Shown: positions 49,871-59,219, counted from the stretch's first letter. The stretch: DNA of 64,000 nt from JANQRA01 sp035762545 (GCA_035762545.1 DASTOM010000038.1:1-64000), one strand, 5' to 3'. Program-made: numbers and translations. Notes: generated from the sequence alone by a model not told the origin.

Positions 49871-49896
49871 GTTTCATCCAGATTTGTATAGGGAAC
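49871..49896 (+). promoter_or_regulatory. Possible SigB/SigF-type promoter of topoisomerase IB
   Basis: GTTT (49871-49874), a 16-nt spacer and GGGAAC (49891-49896; one change from GGGTAC). It ends 8 nt before the ATG at 49905, which would make the gene leaderless. Confidence 0.35.
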
Positions 49897-49904
49897 CTCT
49901 TGGC

Positions 49905-50927
49905 ATGACTTCCGACGATGCGGTCGCGCTCGCCGCCGAAGCCGGCCTGCACTACGTGGAAACTGGAGCCCCAGGGATGCAACGGGTTCGCCGGGGGCGC
50001 GGGTTCAGCTATGTCCGCAGCGACGGGACGTCGGCCGATCGTCGCGCCCGGCAATGGATCGAGTCCCTCGCCATACCGCCTGCCTGGCAGGACGTCTGGA
50101 TCTCGAACGACCGACTCGGACACATACTGGCAACCGGAGTCGACCAGGCCGGTCGCAAGCAGTACGTGTACCACCCCGACTGGGTCGCGATCAGGGACGA
50201 AGTGAAGTTCGACCGTCTCGCCGACTTCGGGGACGGTCTGACCGACCTCCGTCGGGGGCTAGATCGAGCTTTGAGACAGCCAGGGCTCACCAGAGAGAAG
50301 GTCGCCGCACTCGCAGTCGCAATCCTCGACCGCACCCTCATCCGTGTCGGTAACCGGAGGTACGCCGATGAGAACGAGTCATACGGCTTGACCACACTCA
50401 CCTGTGACCACATCGAGGTGAACGGGTCTCATGTCCATTTGGAGTTCGCCGGCAAGGGCGGCGCCGATGTGGAGATCGTCTTCAAGGATCGCAGGCTCTC
50501 TTCTCTCGTTCGCCGCTGTCAGGAACTGGAAGGGCAAACCCTGTTCAGCTACCCGGCTGACGGCGGGACCCTGGAGCCTCTGACGTCAACAGACGTCAAC
50601 AACTACCTCGCCACAGCCATGGGAGGGCCTTTCACCGCCAAGGACTTCCGAACCTGGGGCGCCAGTTCTCTGGTCCTCCGGGAGCTCGCCAACGCTCAGG
50701 ACGACGACCCGAAGGCAGTGATCGCGGCGGTCGACGCCGCCGCCGACCATCTCGGGAACACCAGAGCGGTGTGTCGCGACTCCTACGTCCACCCGGCCAT
50801 CTTCGACGCCCATCGGAATGGGTCTTTGGAAGAGGCCTGGCGCAGCTCCCGCACCGGGAAATGGCTCAGCCGCTCGGAGTCCGCCTTACGCCGGCTCATA
50901 GGGGCGGACCGTTTCGCAGGACCCTGA
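49905..50927 (+). CDS. DNA topoisomerase IB
   Basis: 340 residues from the ATG at 49905; a start at 49806 is possible but overlaps a divergent gene. It has the poxvirus-like bacterial TopIB pattern: IPPAWQDVWIS, a catalytic Arg in LIRVGNRRYADENESYGL, Lys in EFAGKGG, KDFRTWGAS and the nucleophile Tyr in CRDSYVHP. It relaxes supercoils through a 3'-phosphotyrosine intermediate without ATP. It stands upstream of the F420 enzyme (19 nt) and near other stress-type genes. Confidence 0.93.
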   Translation: MTSDDAVALAAEAGLHYVETGAPGMQRVRRGRGFSYVRSDGTSADRRARQWIESLAIPPAWQDVWISNDRLGHILATGVDQAGRKQYVYHPDWVAIRDEVKFDRLADFGDGLTDLRRGLDRALRQPGLTREKVAALAVAILDRTLIRVGNRRYADENESYGLTTLTCDHIEVNGSHVHLEFAGKGGADVEIVFKDRRLSSLVRRCQELEGQTLFSYPADGGTLEPLTSTDVNNYLATAMGGPFTAKDFRTWGASSLVLRELANAQDDDPKAVIAAVDAAADHLGNTRAVCRDSYVHPAIFDAHRNGSLEEAWRSSRTGKWLSRSESALRRLIGADRFAGP

Positions 50928-50946
50928 CTTCGGGTATCCCCGCTCT

Positions 50947-51900
50947 ATGACCAGCTTCGGCCTGACCCTCTCGAGCGAAGAGCATCCGCCCCAACACCTC
51001 GTGGATACCGCGGTCGCCGCGGAAGAGGCGGGGTTCGACTTCGTGTCGATCTCAGACCATTTTCACCCCTGGATCAGCGAGCAGGGACACAGTCCCTTCG
51101 TGTGGTCGGTCCTCGGAGCGATATCTGCGTCGACGTCGAGCATCGAGGTCGGGGTGGGTGTGACCTGTCCGACATTTCGTTTCAGTCCGCTGCTCTCTGC
51201 GCATGCCACAGCGACGACGGCGTTGCTCATGGATGCCAGGTTCACCTGGGGGGTGGGAAGCGGTGAATCGCTGAATGAGCACGTGATCGGAACCAGATGG
51301 CCACCGGCAGACGTCAGGCTCGAGATGCTCCAGGAAGCCATCGAGGTCATACGACTGCTGTGGGAGGGTGACAGCGTCACCCACCGTGGGAAGCACTATG
51401 TCGTGGAAGACGCCCGCCTCTTCGATCGACCCTCACAGCCCCCACCCCTCCTGGTGTCAGCCTTCGCCGACGATTCGGCCCGACTCGCGGCAACCCACGG
51501 CGACGGGCTCTGGACCAGCGGTGCCAACGCGGACGTGATCGATGCGTACAGGGATGCCGGCGGCGACGGGCCGATCTGGGCTCAGCTCAGCATCTGCTGG
51601 GATCGCTCCGAGGAGGCAGCAAGAGAACGCGCCCACCGTCTGTGGCCCAACACAGCACTCCCCGGCCAGTTGGCCCAAGACCTGCGCACGGTTCAGCACT
51701 TCGAACAGGCGGTGAAGAACGTCAGCGTGGACGACGTGGCGGCTGACGTGTTGTGCGGCCCCGACATCCGACCAGTGGTGGAGAAAGCCGAGAAGATGAT
51801 CGATCTCGGTGTCGACCACGTGTACTTCCACCAGATCGGGGACCCGCTCGACGGCTTCATCGACGTGTGGCGGGAGGAGCTACGACCCGCTCTCGGGTAA
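50947..51900 (+). CDS. F420-dependent LLM-class oxidoreductase (Fgd-like, TIGR03557 group)
   Basis: 317 residues with the bacterial luciferase-like TIM barrel. The start MTSFGLTLSSEEHPPQHLVD, then DFVSISDHFHPW, GVGVTCPTFRFSPLLSAHA, GVGSGESLNEHVIG and GDGLWTSG are typical of the F420-dependent glucose-6-phosphate dehydrogenase-like group. It transfers a hydride between F420 and an unknown substrate in the cytosol. Presence implies the organism makes F420. It ends overlapping the convergent membrane gene by 21 bp. Confidence 0.9.
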   Translation: MTSFGLTLSSEEHPPQHLVDTAVAAEEAGFDFVSISDHFHPWISEQGHSPFVWSVLGAISASTSSIEVGVGVTCPTFRFSPLLSAHATATTALLMDARFTWGVGSGESLNEHVIGTRWPPADVRLEMLQEAIEVIRLLWEGDSVTHRGKHYVVEDARLFDRPSQPPPLLVSAFADDSARLAATHGDGLWTSGANADVIDAYRDAGGDGPIWAQLSICWDRSEEAARERAHRLWPNTALPGQLAQDLRTVQHFEQAVKNVSVDDVAADVLCGPDIRPVVEKAEKMIDLGVDHVYFHQIGDPLDGFIDVWREELRPALG

Positions 51901-52428
51901 TCCCTCGACGAGATCGCTCTCGGCTTCGGGGTGGGCAACGTGGATGAGGCCCCGCAACGTCGTTCCAATCATCAGCCCCATGGTGGTGACCAAGCCGCCG
52001 AGCACGGCGATCGCGGCAGACAGCAGGTAATAGAGGAAGGCGTAGTAGCTCCTCATCTCCGCCACCTCGGCAATCGGAATGCTCACGGCGAGCAGGACAC
52101 CCACGCCCATGATCATGCAGATGACCGCAATCCGCGTTATGCGGGTTGCTCTCACGTAAAGCCGCTCTGAGAACGTGTGCTGGCTGTCCATGCTGAGGGC
52201 GATGAGAGTCAGCAGCAGTGTCAGAACCGTGACCGCAGCCGCGACAGCCGTTGACCCCAGAAACCTCGCCGTGGGCAACACCGACTCGATGAGCCGGAGC
52301 GCTTCGAACGACCCGACCTGACCCGTGCCGATGACTACAACGAACAAGAAGGAGGCCGTGACGAATCCACCAACGATCGATCCACGGAACTCTCTATCTC
52401 CAAATGGGCTCATGCGTTCAAGGTTCAT
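51880..52428 (-). CDS. Four-helix membrane protein of unknown function
   Basis: 182 residues. Four hydrophobic segments: FVTASFLFVVVIGTG, AAVTVLTLLLTLIALS, IAVICMIMGVGVLLAVSIP and YYLLSAAIAVLGGLVTTMG. They are separated by a central charged loop with FSERLYVRATRITR. No family recognised. The gene follows csbD on the minus strand but a strong terminator lies between, so it probably has its own promoter or receives read-through. It overlaps the convergent F420 gene by 21 bp. Confidence 0.68.
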   Translation of the reverse strand: MNLERMSPFGDREFRGSIVGGFVTASFLFVVVIGTGQVGSFEALRLIESVLPTARFLGSTAVAAAVTVLTLLLTLIALSMDSQHTFSERLYVRATRITRIAVICMIMGVGVLLAVSIPIAEVAEMRSYYAFLYYLLSAAIAVLGGLVTTMGLMIGTTLRGLIHVAHPEAESDLVEGLPESGS

Positions 52429-52441
52429 CGGTCCGAAACAG

Positions 52442-52468
52442 ATGTGCCCCGCCGATGGCGGGGCACAT
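52442..52468 (-). terminator. Strong hairpin after csbD
   Basis: ATGTGCCCCGCC-GAT-GGCGGGGCACAT is a perfect 12-bp stem with a 3-nt loop, starting 20 nt after the csbD stop. On the minus strand CTGTTT follows. It also serves as a barrier before the next gene. Confidence 0.7.
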
Positions 52469-52488
52469 ATCTCGCTTCGCTTCTGCCG

Positions 52489-52680
52489 TCAGTTGTTGAG
52501 ACGGTCTTCGATCTCTTCTTGGGTCTCGCCGGTCCGCTCCTTGATGCGGCCGATGAGCTCGTCATAGTTGCCTTCGGCAACGTCGAGTTCGTCGTCCGTC
52601 ATGTCTCCCCAGGTCTGCTTGACCTTCCCCTTGAGCTGGTCCCAACGACCCTCCCATTTGGTCCGAGTACCTTCCTGCAT
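52489..52680 (-). CDS. CsbD-like general stress protein
   Basis: 63 residues from the ATG at 52680, chosen for AAAGGAG 8 nt upstream. The sequence KWEGRWDQLKGKVKQTWGDM then DELDVAEGNYDELIGRIKER is the CsbD pattern, a small, charged, partly disordered protein. In Bacillus CsbD is part of the SigB regulon. A GTTT-N16-GGGTAC promoter lies upstream here, so it is probably controlled by the SigB/SigF-like factor of this region. Confidence 0.9.
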   Translation of the reverse strand: MQEGTRTKWEGRWDQLKGKVKQTWGDMTDDELDVAEGNYDELIGRIKERTGETQEEIEDRLNN

Positions 52681-52717
52681 GGCCTTCTCCTTTCGGTTGA
52701 TCGCCATGTCCTTACAG

Positions 52718-52743
52718 GTACCCGGCCCGGGAACCAGCGAAAC
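52718..52743 (-). promoter_or_regulatory. SigB/SigF-type promoter of csbD
   Basis: On the minus strand GTTT (52743-52740), a 16-nt spacer and GGGTAC (52723-52718) match the SigB/SigF consensus exactly. It lies 37 bp before the csbD start. Confidence 0.7.
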
Positions 52744-52794
52744 GGTCGAAGCGTCATTCGCGTATTCGTCCGAGCCAGCATCTACGGTGACGGG

Positions 52795-53292
52795 ATGACC
52801 GACCTGCCAGTCCACGTGGTGCGCAGCCCTCGTCGCAGGAAGACCGTTTCGGGGCGTGTCGTCGCCGGACGCATCGAAGTCCGGGTGCCTGCCGACCTGA
52901 GCATCGAGAAGGAGGAGCGGCTCGTCTCGGAGATGGTTCGGAAGATGCAGCGGCGTTCGAGTTCGACCTCCATCGACCTCGACCGCCGGGCGGCCCGACT
53001 GGCTCGCAAGTACGGCTTACCCGAGCCTGACGAGATCATCTGGTCGAGCCGACAGAACACACGCTGGGGATCATGCACCCCGGCGAACCGGCGGGTTCGC
53101 ATCTCCGATCGCCTCGCCTCGATGCCAGACTGGGTCCTCGACTCCGTGATCGTCCACGAACTCGCCCATCTCGACGTGGCCGACCACGGCCCTGAATTCG
53201 AGGCACTCGTCCAGCGCTACCCGCTCACAGAGCGGGCCCGTGGCTACCTGATCGCCGTTGGAGAGGGACGCTTGCAGCCCGTGCTTGACTGA
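52795..53292 (+). CDS. YgjP-like (DUF45) zinc metallopeptidase
   Basis: 165 residues from the ATG at 52795. The YgjP-type layout is visible: VVRSPRRRKTVSGRVVAGRI, then RQNTRWGSCTPANRRVRIS and the zinc helix VHELAHLDVADHGPEF with HExxH and a downstream acidic residue. Members are zinc proteases or pyrophosphatase-like proteins. It is divergent from csbD and ends 8 nt before the kup start, so it may be co-transcribed with the potassium transporter. Confidence 0.88.
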   Translation: MTDLPVHVVRSPRRRKTVSGRVVAGRIEVRVPADLSIEKEERLVSEMVRKMQRRSSSTSIDLDRRAARLARKYGLPEPDEIIWSSRQNTRWGSCTPANRRVRISDRLASMPDWVLDSVIVHELAHLDVADHGPEFEALVQRYPLTERARGYLIAVGEGRLQPVLD

Positions 53293-53300
53293 GCGGTCGC

Positions 53301-55184
53301 ATGGCCGAAGAGAAGGGTGGGTCCAAGTACCTGTTGATCACCTCACTCGGCGCGCTCGGCGTCGTGTTCGGAGACATCGGCACCAGCCCGCTCTATGCAT
53401 TCAGGGAGTCTTTTCACGCCGCGGAAGGTCTGGCCGTCAACGAGGAGAGCGTCCTCGGGATCCTCTCTCTGATGTTCTGGTCTCTGATCCTCGTGGTCAC
53501 CGTCAAGTATCTGATCTTCGTGATGCGCGCCGACAACCACGGGGAGGGTGGAATCCTCGCCCTCACCGCCCTCGCCGGAGACGGCGTATCCAAGACCCGC
53601 CGAAGAAGTCGGGGGACCCTGCTGATGATCGGCCTCTTCGGCACGGCCCTTCTGTATGGCGACGGGGTAATCACCCCGGCGATCTCGGTTCTTTCGGCTG
53701 TGGAGGGTCTCGGCGTGATCGCACCCGACCTCGAGTCGGCCGTGGCGCCTATCGCCGCGATCATCATCGTCGCACTCTTCTTGATCCAACGTCAAGGCAC
53801 CTCCAAAGTCGGTGCCTTCTTCGGGCCGGTGATGATCCTCTGGTTCGGGACGTTGGCAGTGCTCGGGGTGATCGAGATCGCGAACCACCCAAGAGTCCTC
53901 GTCGCCATCAGCCCCACCTACGCCGCAACCTTCATCGCGGACGCCCCGGCCATGGCATTCCTGACACTGGGTGCCGTGTTTCTGGTGGTCACGGGTAGCG
54001 AGGCGCTGTACGCCGACATGGGCCATTTTGGGAGACGGCCGATCCGGCTCGCTTGGGTCGTGCTCGTCATGCCCGCCCTGCTTCTCAACTACTTCGGACA
54101 GGGTGCTCTCCTGGTTTCCGACCCCTCGGCGATCGCCAATCCCTTCTACTCATTGGCGCCCGACTGGGCCCGGGTGCCACTGATACTCCTCGCCACCATG
54201 GCAGCAGTGATCGCTTCACAGGCCCTCATCTCCGGGGCCTTCTCCTTGACTCAACAGGCGATCCAGCTCGGGTACCTCCCGAGGATGAACGTCGACCACA
54301 CCTCGCCCCGTGAGATTGGTCAGGTCTATCTGGGAGCGGTCAACTACATGCTGATGGTCACGTGCGTGGTCGTGGTCTTCGCCTTTGGCAGCTCGACGAG
54401 CCTGGCCGCGGCCTACGGGGTGGCAGTCACCACCACGATGGTCATCACCGCGATCCTCCTCTATGTGGTGATGCGATACCGATGGGGATGGAGTGCCCTG
54501 GTGGCCGGATCGCTCACTGCGGTGTTCCTCGCCATCGACCTCTCGTTCTTCGCCGCCAACATCGTCAAGGTCTCCGATGGAGGCTGGTTCCCGCTTGCAA
54601 TCGGAATCACGGTGCTCCTGGTGATGCTCACCTGGAAGACGGGTCGAGCCCGTCTCACCCGAAAGATCAGGAGCGGCGAGCTCCCGATCGAGCGATTCAT
54701 CGGATCCATCGCCCACCACCCCCAGCGCCGCGTCCCCGGCACCGCGGTCTACCTCTTCAGCGACCTCGGAGCGACCCCACCACCGCTGCTGAAGAACCTT
54801 CGCCACAACGAAGTGATCCACGAGACCGTCCTGATCGTGACCGTAGAGTGGACCCACGCCCCACGGGTCCCCCGGGCGAAGCGTTCCACCGTCCACGAGT
54901 TGGGCGATGGCTTCTACCAAGTCCTCCTGCGGTACGGATTCACCGAGGACCCCGACGTTCCCGGGGCTCTTGCCATCATCACCACCGCCGAGTTCGGATT
55001 CGACGCCGAGGACGCGGTCTACTTCGTCGGGCACGAGACCGTCATCCCCTCCGACGAGCGGTCGGTGTGGGCGGTGCGAGACCGGCTGTTCCGGGTCATG
55101 CACCGCAACGCCACGAGCCCTGTCCGTTTCTTCAAGCTGCCACCCGAGAAGGTCATCGAGGTGGGCACACAGGTGGCGATGTAA
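53301..55184 (+). CDS. kup: KUP-type potassium uptake protein
   Basis: 627 residues of usual Kup length. The signature GVVFGDIGTSPLYAFRESFH is near the N-terminus, with FVMRADNHGEGGILAL and LYGDGVITPAISVLSAVEGL following. About 12 membrane helices are followed by a cytosolic C-terminal domain (VPGTAVYLFSDLGATPPPLL). It imports K+ with H+. It follows the YgjP-like gene after 8 nt. Confidence 0.95.
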   Translation: MAEEKGGSKYLLITSLGALGVVFGDIGTSPLYAFRESFHAAEGLAVNEESVLGILSLMFWSLILVVTVKYLIFVMRADNHGEGGILALTALAGDGVSKTRRRSRGTLLMIGLFGTALLYGDGVITPAISVLSAVEGLGVIAPDLESAVAPIAAIIIVALFLIQRQGTSKVGAFFGPVMILWFGTLAVLGVIEIANHPRVLVAISPTYAATFIADAPAMAFLTLGAVFLVVTGSEALYADMGHFGRRPIRLAWVVLVMPALLLNYFGQGALLVSDPSAIANPFYSLAPDWARVPLILLATMAAVIASQALISGAFSLTQQAIQLGYLPRMNVDHTSPREIGQVYLGAVNYMLMVTCVVVVFAFGSSTSLAAAYGVAVTTTMVITAILLYVVMRYRWGWSALVAGSLTAVFLAIDLSFFAANIVKVSDGGWFPLAIGITVLLVMLTWKTGRARLTRKIRSGELPIERFIGSIAHHPQRRVPGTAVYLFSDLGATPPPLLKNLRHNEVIHETVLIVTVEWTHAPRVPRAKRSTVHELGDGFYQVLLRYGFTEDPDVPGALAIITTAEFGFDAEDAVYFVGHETVIPSDERSVWAVRDRLFRVMHRNATSPVRFFKLPPEKVIEVGTQVAM

Positions 55185-55216
55185 TTCGCCTGACCTGGGA
55201 GAGCGCGACCGCCACA

Positions 55217-56251
55217 ATGTCGATCATGAAGATCGTCGCCTTCGACGCCCATACCGCCTCGGAAGACGTGAGACGCGGGGTCCACGAGGCTCTCGTCGAC
55301 ATGGAGCGGGACTGGATCCCAGAGGAGCCGCCTCCCCCCTACGAGGAGAACCTCGCCACATGGCTGGCAGCCGGCGGAAGCCACCGCAAGGACCAGCGTT
55401 GGGTCGCGCTCGACGGGAGCGAGGTCCTGGGCACAGCCCATCTGGCCACATGGTCTGACCACGCCGACAGCGGCCTGATCCAGGTGGCGGTGCGAAACGA
55501 GCACCGCCGGAAGGGAGTGGGCCGACAGTTGATGCTCGCGGCTCTGGATGGACTGGAGGCGGAGGGGCGGTCGAAGGTGATCGTCGACATTCCCACCGGT
55601 GCGCCCATCGAGAGGGCCGCCGAGCGTTTGGGTCTCAAGCGGGTTTTCTCGGAACGGGTCAGCCAACTCCGTGTGTCGGACATCGACTGGGGCCTCATGG
55701 ACTCATGGATCGCACGTGCCTCCGACCGGGCTTCGGAGTATCGCCTCCTGTCGATGCGTCCTCCGCTGCCGGAGAGCCAGATGGAGAATTGGTGTCGCAT
55801 CTCAGACGCGATGAACACCGCCCCCATGGAGGAATTCGACCTCGAGGACCGCCAGATGACACCCGAGCAGTGGCGGAGCATCGAGACCCACCTGGAATCC
55901 CGCGGCTACGACCTCCACGCCCTGGCGGCAGTCCATGAGCCGACGGGAGACTTCGCCGGGATGACGACGCTGCACTACCTGCGTCACAATCCGACGCTGG
56001 CTCACCAGGGCGACACCGTCGTCGCCGTCGAGCATCGCAACCGTGGTTTGGGCCGGCTTCTCAAGGCGGCGATGGTCAAAGAGTTCTTGGCCGAGCATCC
56101 CGACGTCGAACGGATCGACACGGGCAACGCCGGGTCGAACGAACCGATGCTCGCCATCAACATCGAAATGGGTTTTCAGACCATCCTCCAGCTCAGTGCC
56201 TGGCAAGGGACGATCTCCGCTGCCCGGAAGGCGTTGTCCACTCGACCGTGA
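55217..56251 (+). CDS. Tandem GNAT acetyltransferase
   Basis: 344 residues from the ATG at 55217. Two GNAT domains occur in series. The first has IQVAVRNEHRRKGVGRQLML (acetyl-CoA R/Q-x-x-G-x-G/A loop) at about residue 93. The second has TVVAVEHRNRGLGRLLKAAM at about 270, then FQTILQLSAW. Both acetyl-CoA loops are intact. Such double GNATs include mycothiol-synthase-like and aminoglycoside-type enzymes; the acceptor is unknown. It starts 32 nt after kup. Confidence 0.85.
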   Translation: MSIMKIVAFDAHTASEDVRRGVHEALVDMERDWIPEEPPPPYEENLATWLAAGGSHRKDQRWVALDGSEVLGTAHLATWSDHADSGLIQVAVRNEHRRKGVGRQLMLAALDGLEAEGRSKVIVDIPTGAPIERAAERLGLKRVFSERVSQLRVSDIDWGLMDSWIARASDRASEYRLLSMRPPLPESQMENWCRISDAMNTAPMEEFDLEDRQMTPEQWRSIETHLESRGYDLHALAAVHEPTGDFAGMTTLHYLRHNPTLAHQGDTVVAVEHRNRGLGRLLKAAMVKEFLAEHPDVERIDTGNAGSNEPMLAINIEMGFQTILQLSAWQGTISAARKALSTRP

Positions 56252-56337
56252 CGAGCGTGCAGGAATGTGCCGCAGAGGCACACCTGTGCACGATGGATCC
56301 GGGAACGGGTCGCGGGTGACGCGCCGAGAATCGACGG

Positions 56338-56817
56338 CTATCGGGCGTTGAAAGCCCTACGGGCCCGCTCTATCGCAGCGAAGGCGGCACCGGCGTCCTG
56401 CCAGCCCTCCACGGCGGTCTTCTTGCCTTCGAGCTCCTTGTAGACGGCGAAGAAATGCTCGAGCTCCTTGAGCAAGTGGTTCGGGATGTCAGTGAGGTCC
56501 TCGGCCTCGCGCCAGACCGGGTCGCCGACCGGGACACCGAGGATCTTGAGGTCCTCCCTCCCCTGGTCCTGCATGACGAACAGACCAACCGGCTTGATCG
56601 TGATGAAGCACCCCGGGAAAGTCGGCTCGCTGACCAGGGCGAGAGCGTCGAGCGGGTCGTCGTCATCGGCATAGGTGTCAGGGATGAACCCGTAATCGGC
56701 CGGGTATCGGGTTGCCGTGAACAGCATCCGATCGAGGTAGATCCGATGCGTGTCATGGTCCATCTCGTACTTGTTCCTGCTCCCCTTGGGGATCTCCACG
56801 ACCATGTCGACAAGCAT
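56338..56817 (-). CDS. ppa: Inorganic pyrophosphatase (family I)
   Basis: 159 residues: VVEIPKGSRNKYEMDHDTH near the N-terminus, RYPADYGFIPDTYADDDDPLDAL holding the metal-binding Asp set (normally DGDPLDVL) and GVPVGDPVW. It hydrolyses PPi to phosphate with Mg2+ and drives biosynthetic reactions. The Asp where Gly is usual in the DDDPLD motif is a mild variation. The start could be the ATG at 56817 or the next at 56805. It is divergent from the acyltransferase gene by 46 bp. Confidence 0.94.
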   Translation of the reverse strand: MLVDMVVEIPKGSRNKYEMDHDTHRIYLDRMLFTATRYPADYGFIPDTYADDDDPLDALALVSEPTFPGCFITIKPVGLFVMQDQGREDLKILGVPVGDPVWREAEDLTDIPNHLLKELEHFFAVYKELEGKKTAVEGWQDAGAAFAAIERARRAFNAR

Positions 56818-56863
56818 GCTCGGGACGCTACCCGTCCCCCCCTGATAGCGTCACACCATTGCG

Positions 56864-58288
56864 ATGACTTACTTCCACTATGAGCCACTGAGCTACCTGG
56901 ACGCCTCCTTCCTGGCTCTGGAGACGCCCACGTCACATATGCACGTGACGGGCGTTGCCCTTTTCGAATCCGCCCCTCTCAAAGGTGATGACGGCGGGAT
57001 CGACATCGACAGAATCAAGGCCCACATCCAGTCCAAACTCCAGTACATACCCCGCTACCGCCAACGCCTGGACTGGGTTCCCTACGACCGGCGGCCGGTG
57101 TGGGTGGACGATGCGTCGTTCGACCTGACCTACCACGTGCGTCACACGTCCCTTCCCCGTCCTGGCACGGATCAGCAGCTCAAGGAGCTCGCGGGTCGAG
57201 TCGTCTCGGCGAAGCTCGACAGGGCGAAGCCGCTGTGGGAGCTGTGGGTGATCGAGGGTCTATCGGATGACCGGTGGGCGATCATCGCCAAGATCCATCA
57301 CTGCATGATCGACGGTCTCAGCGGTGTCGACCTGACCACGATCCTGCTCAACGTGGTCCCGGATTCCGAGATCGAGGACGTCCCCGAATGGGTGCCCCGC
57401 CCGGCACCGACCCCGACACAACTGGCTGTGGCCGAGGCTGCCCGCTTCACCCGGAGAATGATCGAGAGGCTGTCGGACGTGGGCGACCTGGTCAAGGACG
57501 GGAGATTCATGAGCGAACGCGCTGTGGACAAGTCAGCAGCTGCGCTCTCGTCGCTCAAGTCGGGCTGGCTGTCAGTTTCGGCCAAGACTCCGCTGAACCC
57601 GGATCTGGGGCCCAACCGTCGTTTCAACTGGACCGACATGAACCTGGCCGACGTGAAGGAGATCAAAGACGCGCTCGGTGGCTCCATCAACGATGTGGTT
57701 CTGGCGATCACGGCCGGGGCAGTGCGCCGCTTTCTCATCGAGAACCGCGACTACGACCCGGCCGGTGCCGAGTTCCGGGCGATGAACCCGGTGTCGACAC
57801 GGAGCGCGGCTGACCAGGGCAACATGGGGAATCAGGTCGCGATGTGGCTCGTCGACCTGCCCATTGGCGAACCTGACCCGGCCGCCAGGTATACCGCGAT
57901 CAAGGCGTCGACGACCAATCTCAAGAAGACCAATCAGGCCTTGGGCGCAGCCACCATCGTCGAGCTCAGCTCGGGAACTCCCATCACGCTGCTGTCTTTG
58001 GCGAGTCGGGTGGCGGGACCGCGGATCAGACCGTTCAACATGACTGTCACCAACATCCCCGGACCTCAGTTCCCGATGTACCTCCTCGAGTCCCAAATGC
58101 TGGCGAACTACCCGATGGTTCCGTTGTGGGCCCAGCACGGGGTGGGAGTGGCTCTGTTCTCCTATAACGGGCGTTTGCTCTGGGGAGTGCAGGCCGACTA
58201 CGACACGCTTCCCGACTCAGACGCTTTCGTCGCCGCGATACACACCTCATTCGAAGAGCTGCGGAGTCTCGCCGCCGCCACTGCATGA
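56864..58288 (+). CDS. Wax ester synthase/diacylglycerol acyltransferase (WS/DGAT)
   Basis: 474 residues, the usual length. The start has PLSYLDASFLALETPTSHMH, then the catalytic HHxxxDG in KIHHCMIDGLSGVD at about residue 146, and a second domain with ALGGSINDVVLAITAGAVRR and the PLW and NIPGPQFPMYL motifs. It joins fatty acyl-CoA to a long-chain alcohol or diacylglycerol, making storage wax or triglyceride at the membrane. It fits the acyl-CoA ligase gene elsewhere in the window. Confidence 0.94.
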   Translation: MTYFHYEPLSYLDASFLALETPTSHMHVTGVALFESAPLKGDDGGIDIDRIKAHIQSKLQYIPRYRQRLDWVPYDRRPVWVDDASFDLTYHVRHTSLPRPGTDQQLKELAGRVVSAKLDRAKPLWELWVIEGLSDDRWAIIAKIHHCMIDGLSGVDLTTILLNVVPDSEIEDVPEWVPRPAPTPTQLAVAEAARFTRRMIERLSDVGDLVKDGRFMSERAVDKSAAALSSLKSGWLSVSAKTPLNPDLGPNRRFNWTDMNLADVKEIKDALGGSINDVVLAITAGAVRRFLIENRDYDPAGAEFRAMNPVSTRSAADQGNMGNQVAMWLVDLPIGEPDPAARYTAIKASTTNLKKTNQALGAATIVELSSGTPITLLSLASRVAGPRIRPFNMTVTNIPGPQFPMYLLESQMLANYPMVPLWAQHGVGVALFSYNGRLLWGVQADYDTLPDSDAFVAAIHTSFEELRSLAAATA

Positions 58289-58310
58289 ATTCAGCCCGAT
58301 CCGTCCCTTC

Positions 58311-59219
58311 ATGAAGACACTGCTCGCCGCACTCGCCGGCGCTGTGATGATCTCGTTCTCGGCGATCTTCTTCGCCCTGTCGGACGTGTCACCGATCACA
58401 GGAGCCTTCTACCGGGAGGCGTACGCCCTGCCTGTTCTGCTGTTGCTCTGGATGGCGCGAAGGTCAGCCGATCACCGCCCGAGGTCACGTCGCTGGCTCG
58501 CGATCGGCATCGGGTTGGCATTGGGAGCCGACACTGTCGCCTGGCACGCGTCGATAGATCTCATTGGCGCAGGGTTGGCCACGCTGGCAGCGAATACGGC
58601 GGTGGTGTTCGTCGCGGTGGGCGCGTGGATCTTCCTCGGGGAGCGACCCCGCCGCAGCATCATCGTGGCGATCCCCGTGATCCTCGTTGGAGTCGCCCTC
58701 GTCTCCGGAGTAGGCCAGGGGGACGCCTTCGGAGTCGACCCGATTCGTGGCACGCTGCTCGCCCTGCTGGCGGCGATGTTCTATGCAGTCTTCATCCTCG
58801 GGTTCCGTCAGGCCAACGACATCCAGGCGCCCGCCGCCGGGCCGCTACTCGAGGCGACGTTCGGGGCCATGTTGACCACCCTCATCCTGTCCCCGTTCAC
58901 CGGTGGCATCGACTTCGGTTTCACCTGGCCGGAGCATGGGTGGCTCATCGCTTTGGCGCTCGGCTCCCAGGTGATCGGATGGATGCTGATCGGATACGCC
59001 CTCCCTCGCCTCCCGGCCGTCGAAACGGCCACGATCATCCTCCTTCAACCCGCCCTGACCCTGGTCTGGGGTGCGGTCATCTTCGACGAGAGGCCCTCGC
59101 CGACCCAGATCCTTGGTGCGCTGATCGTGCTCGGCGGCGTCGGATTCGTGGCGGTGGTCCGCGCCAAGAGGGAGGCGAATCGAATCCGCACCGCCACAGA
59201 GCAGGCTCGAACCGGTTGA
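58311..59219 (+). CDS. EamA/DMT-family transporter
   Basis: 302 residues with ten predicted hydrophobic segments in two homologous halves, as in EamA proteins: the first half starts LLAALAGAVMISFSAIFFAL, the second DPIRGTLLALLAAMFYAVFI. The last helix has TLVWGAVIFDERPSPTQILG, the EamA pattern. It exports a metabolite or amino acid; substrate unknown. It follows the WS/DGAT gene after 22 nt. Confidence 0.88.
   Translation: MKTLLAALAGAVMISFSAIFFALSDVSPITGAFYREAYALPVLLLLWMARRSADHRPRSRRWLAIGIGLALGADTVAWHASIDLIGAGLATLAANTAVVFVAVGAWIFLGERPRRSIIVAIPVILVGVALVSGVGQGDAFGVDPIRGTLLALLAAMFYAVFILGFRQANDIQAPAAGPLLEATFGAMLTTLILSPFTGGIDFGFTWPEHGWLIALALGSQVIGWMLIGYALPRLPAVETATIILLQPALTLVWGAVIFDERPSPTQILGALIVLGGVGFVAVVRAKREANRIRTATEQARTG

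Noticed and set aside
54216..55217. 333-codon open frame on the minus strand opposite kup
   Set aside because: Lies wholly within kup and shows only biased charged residues; shadow frame.
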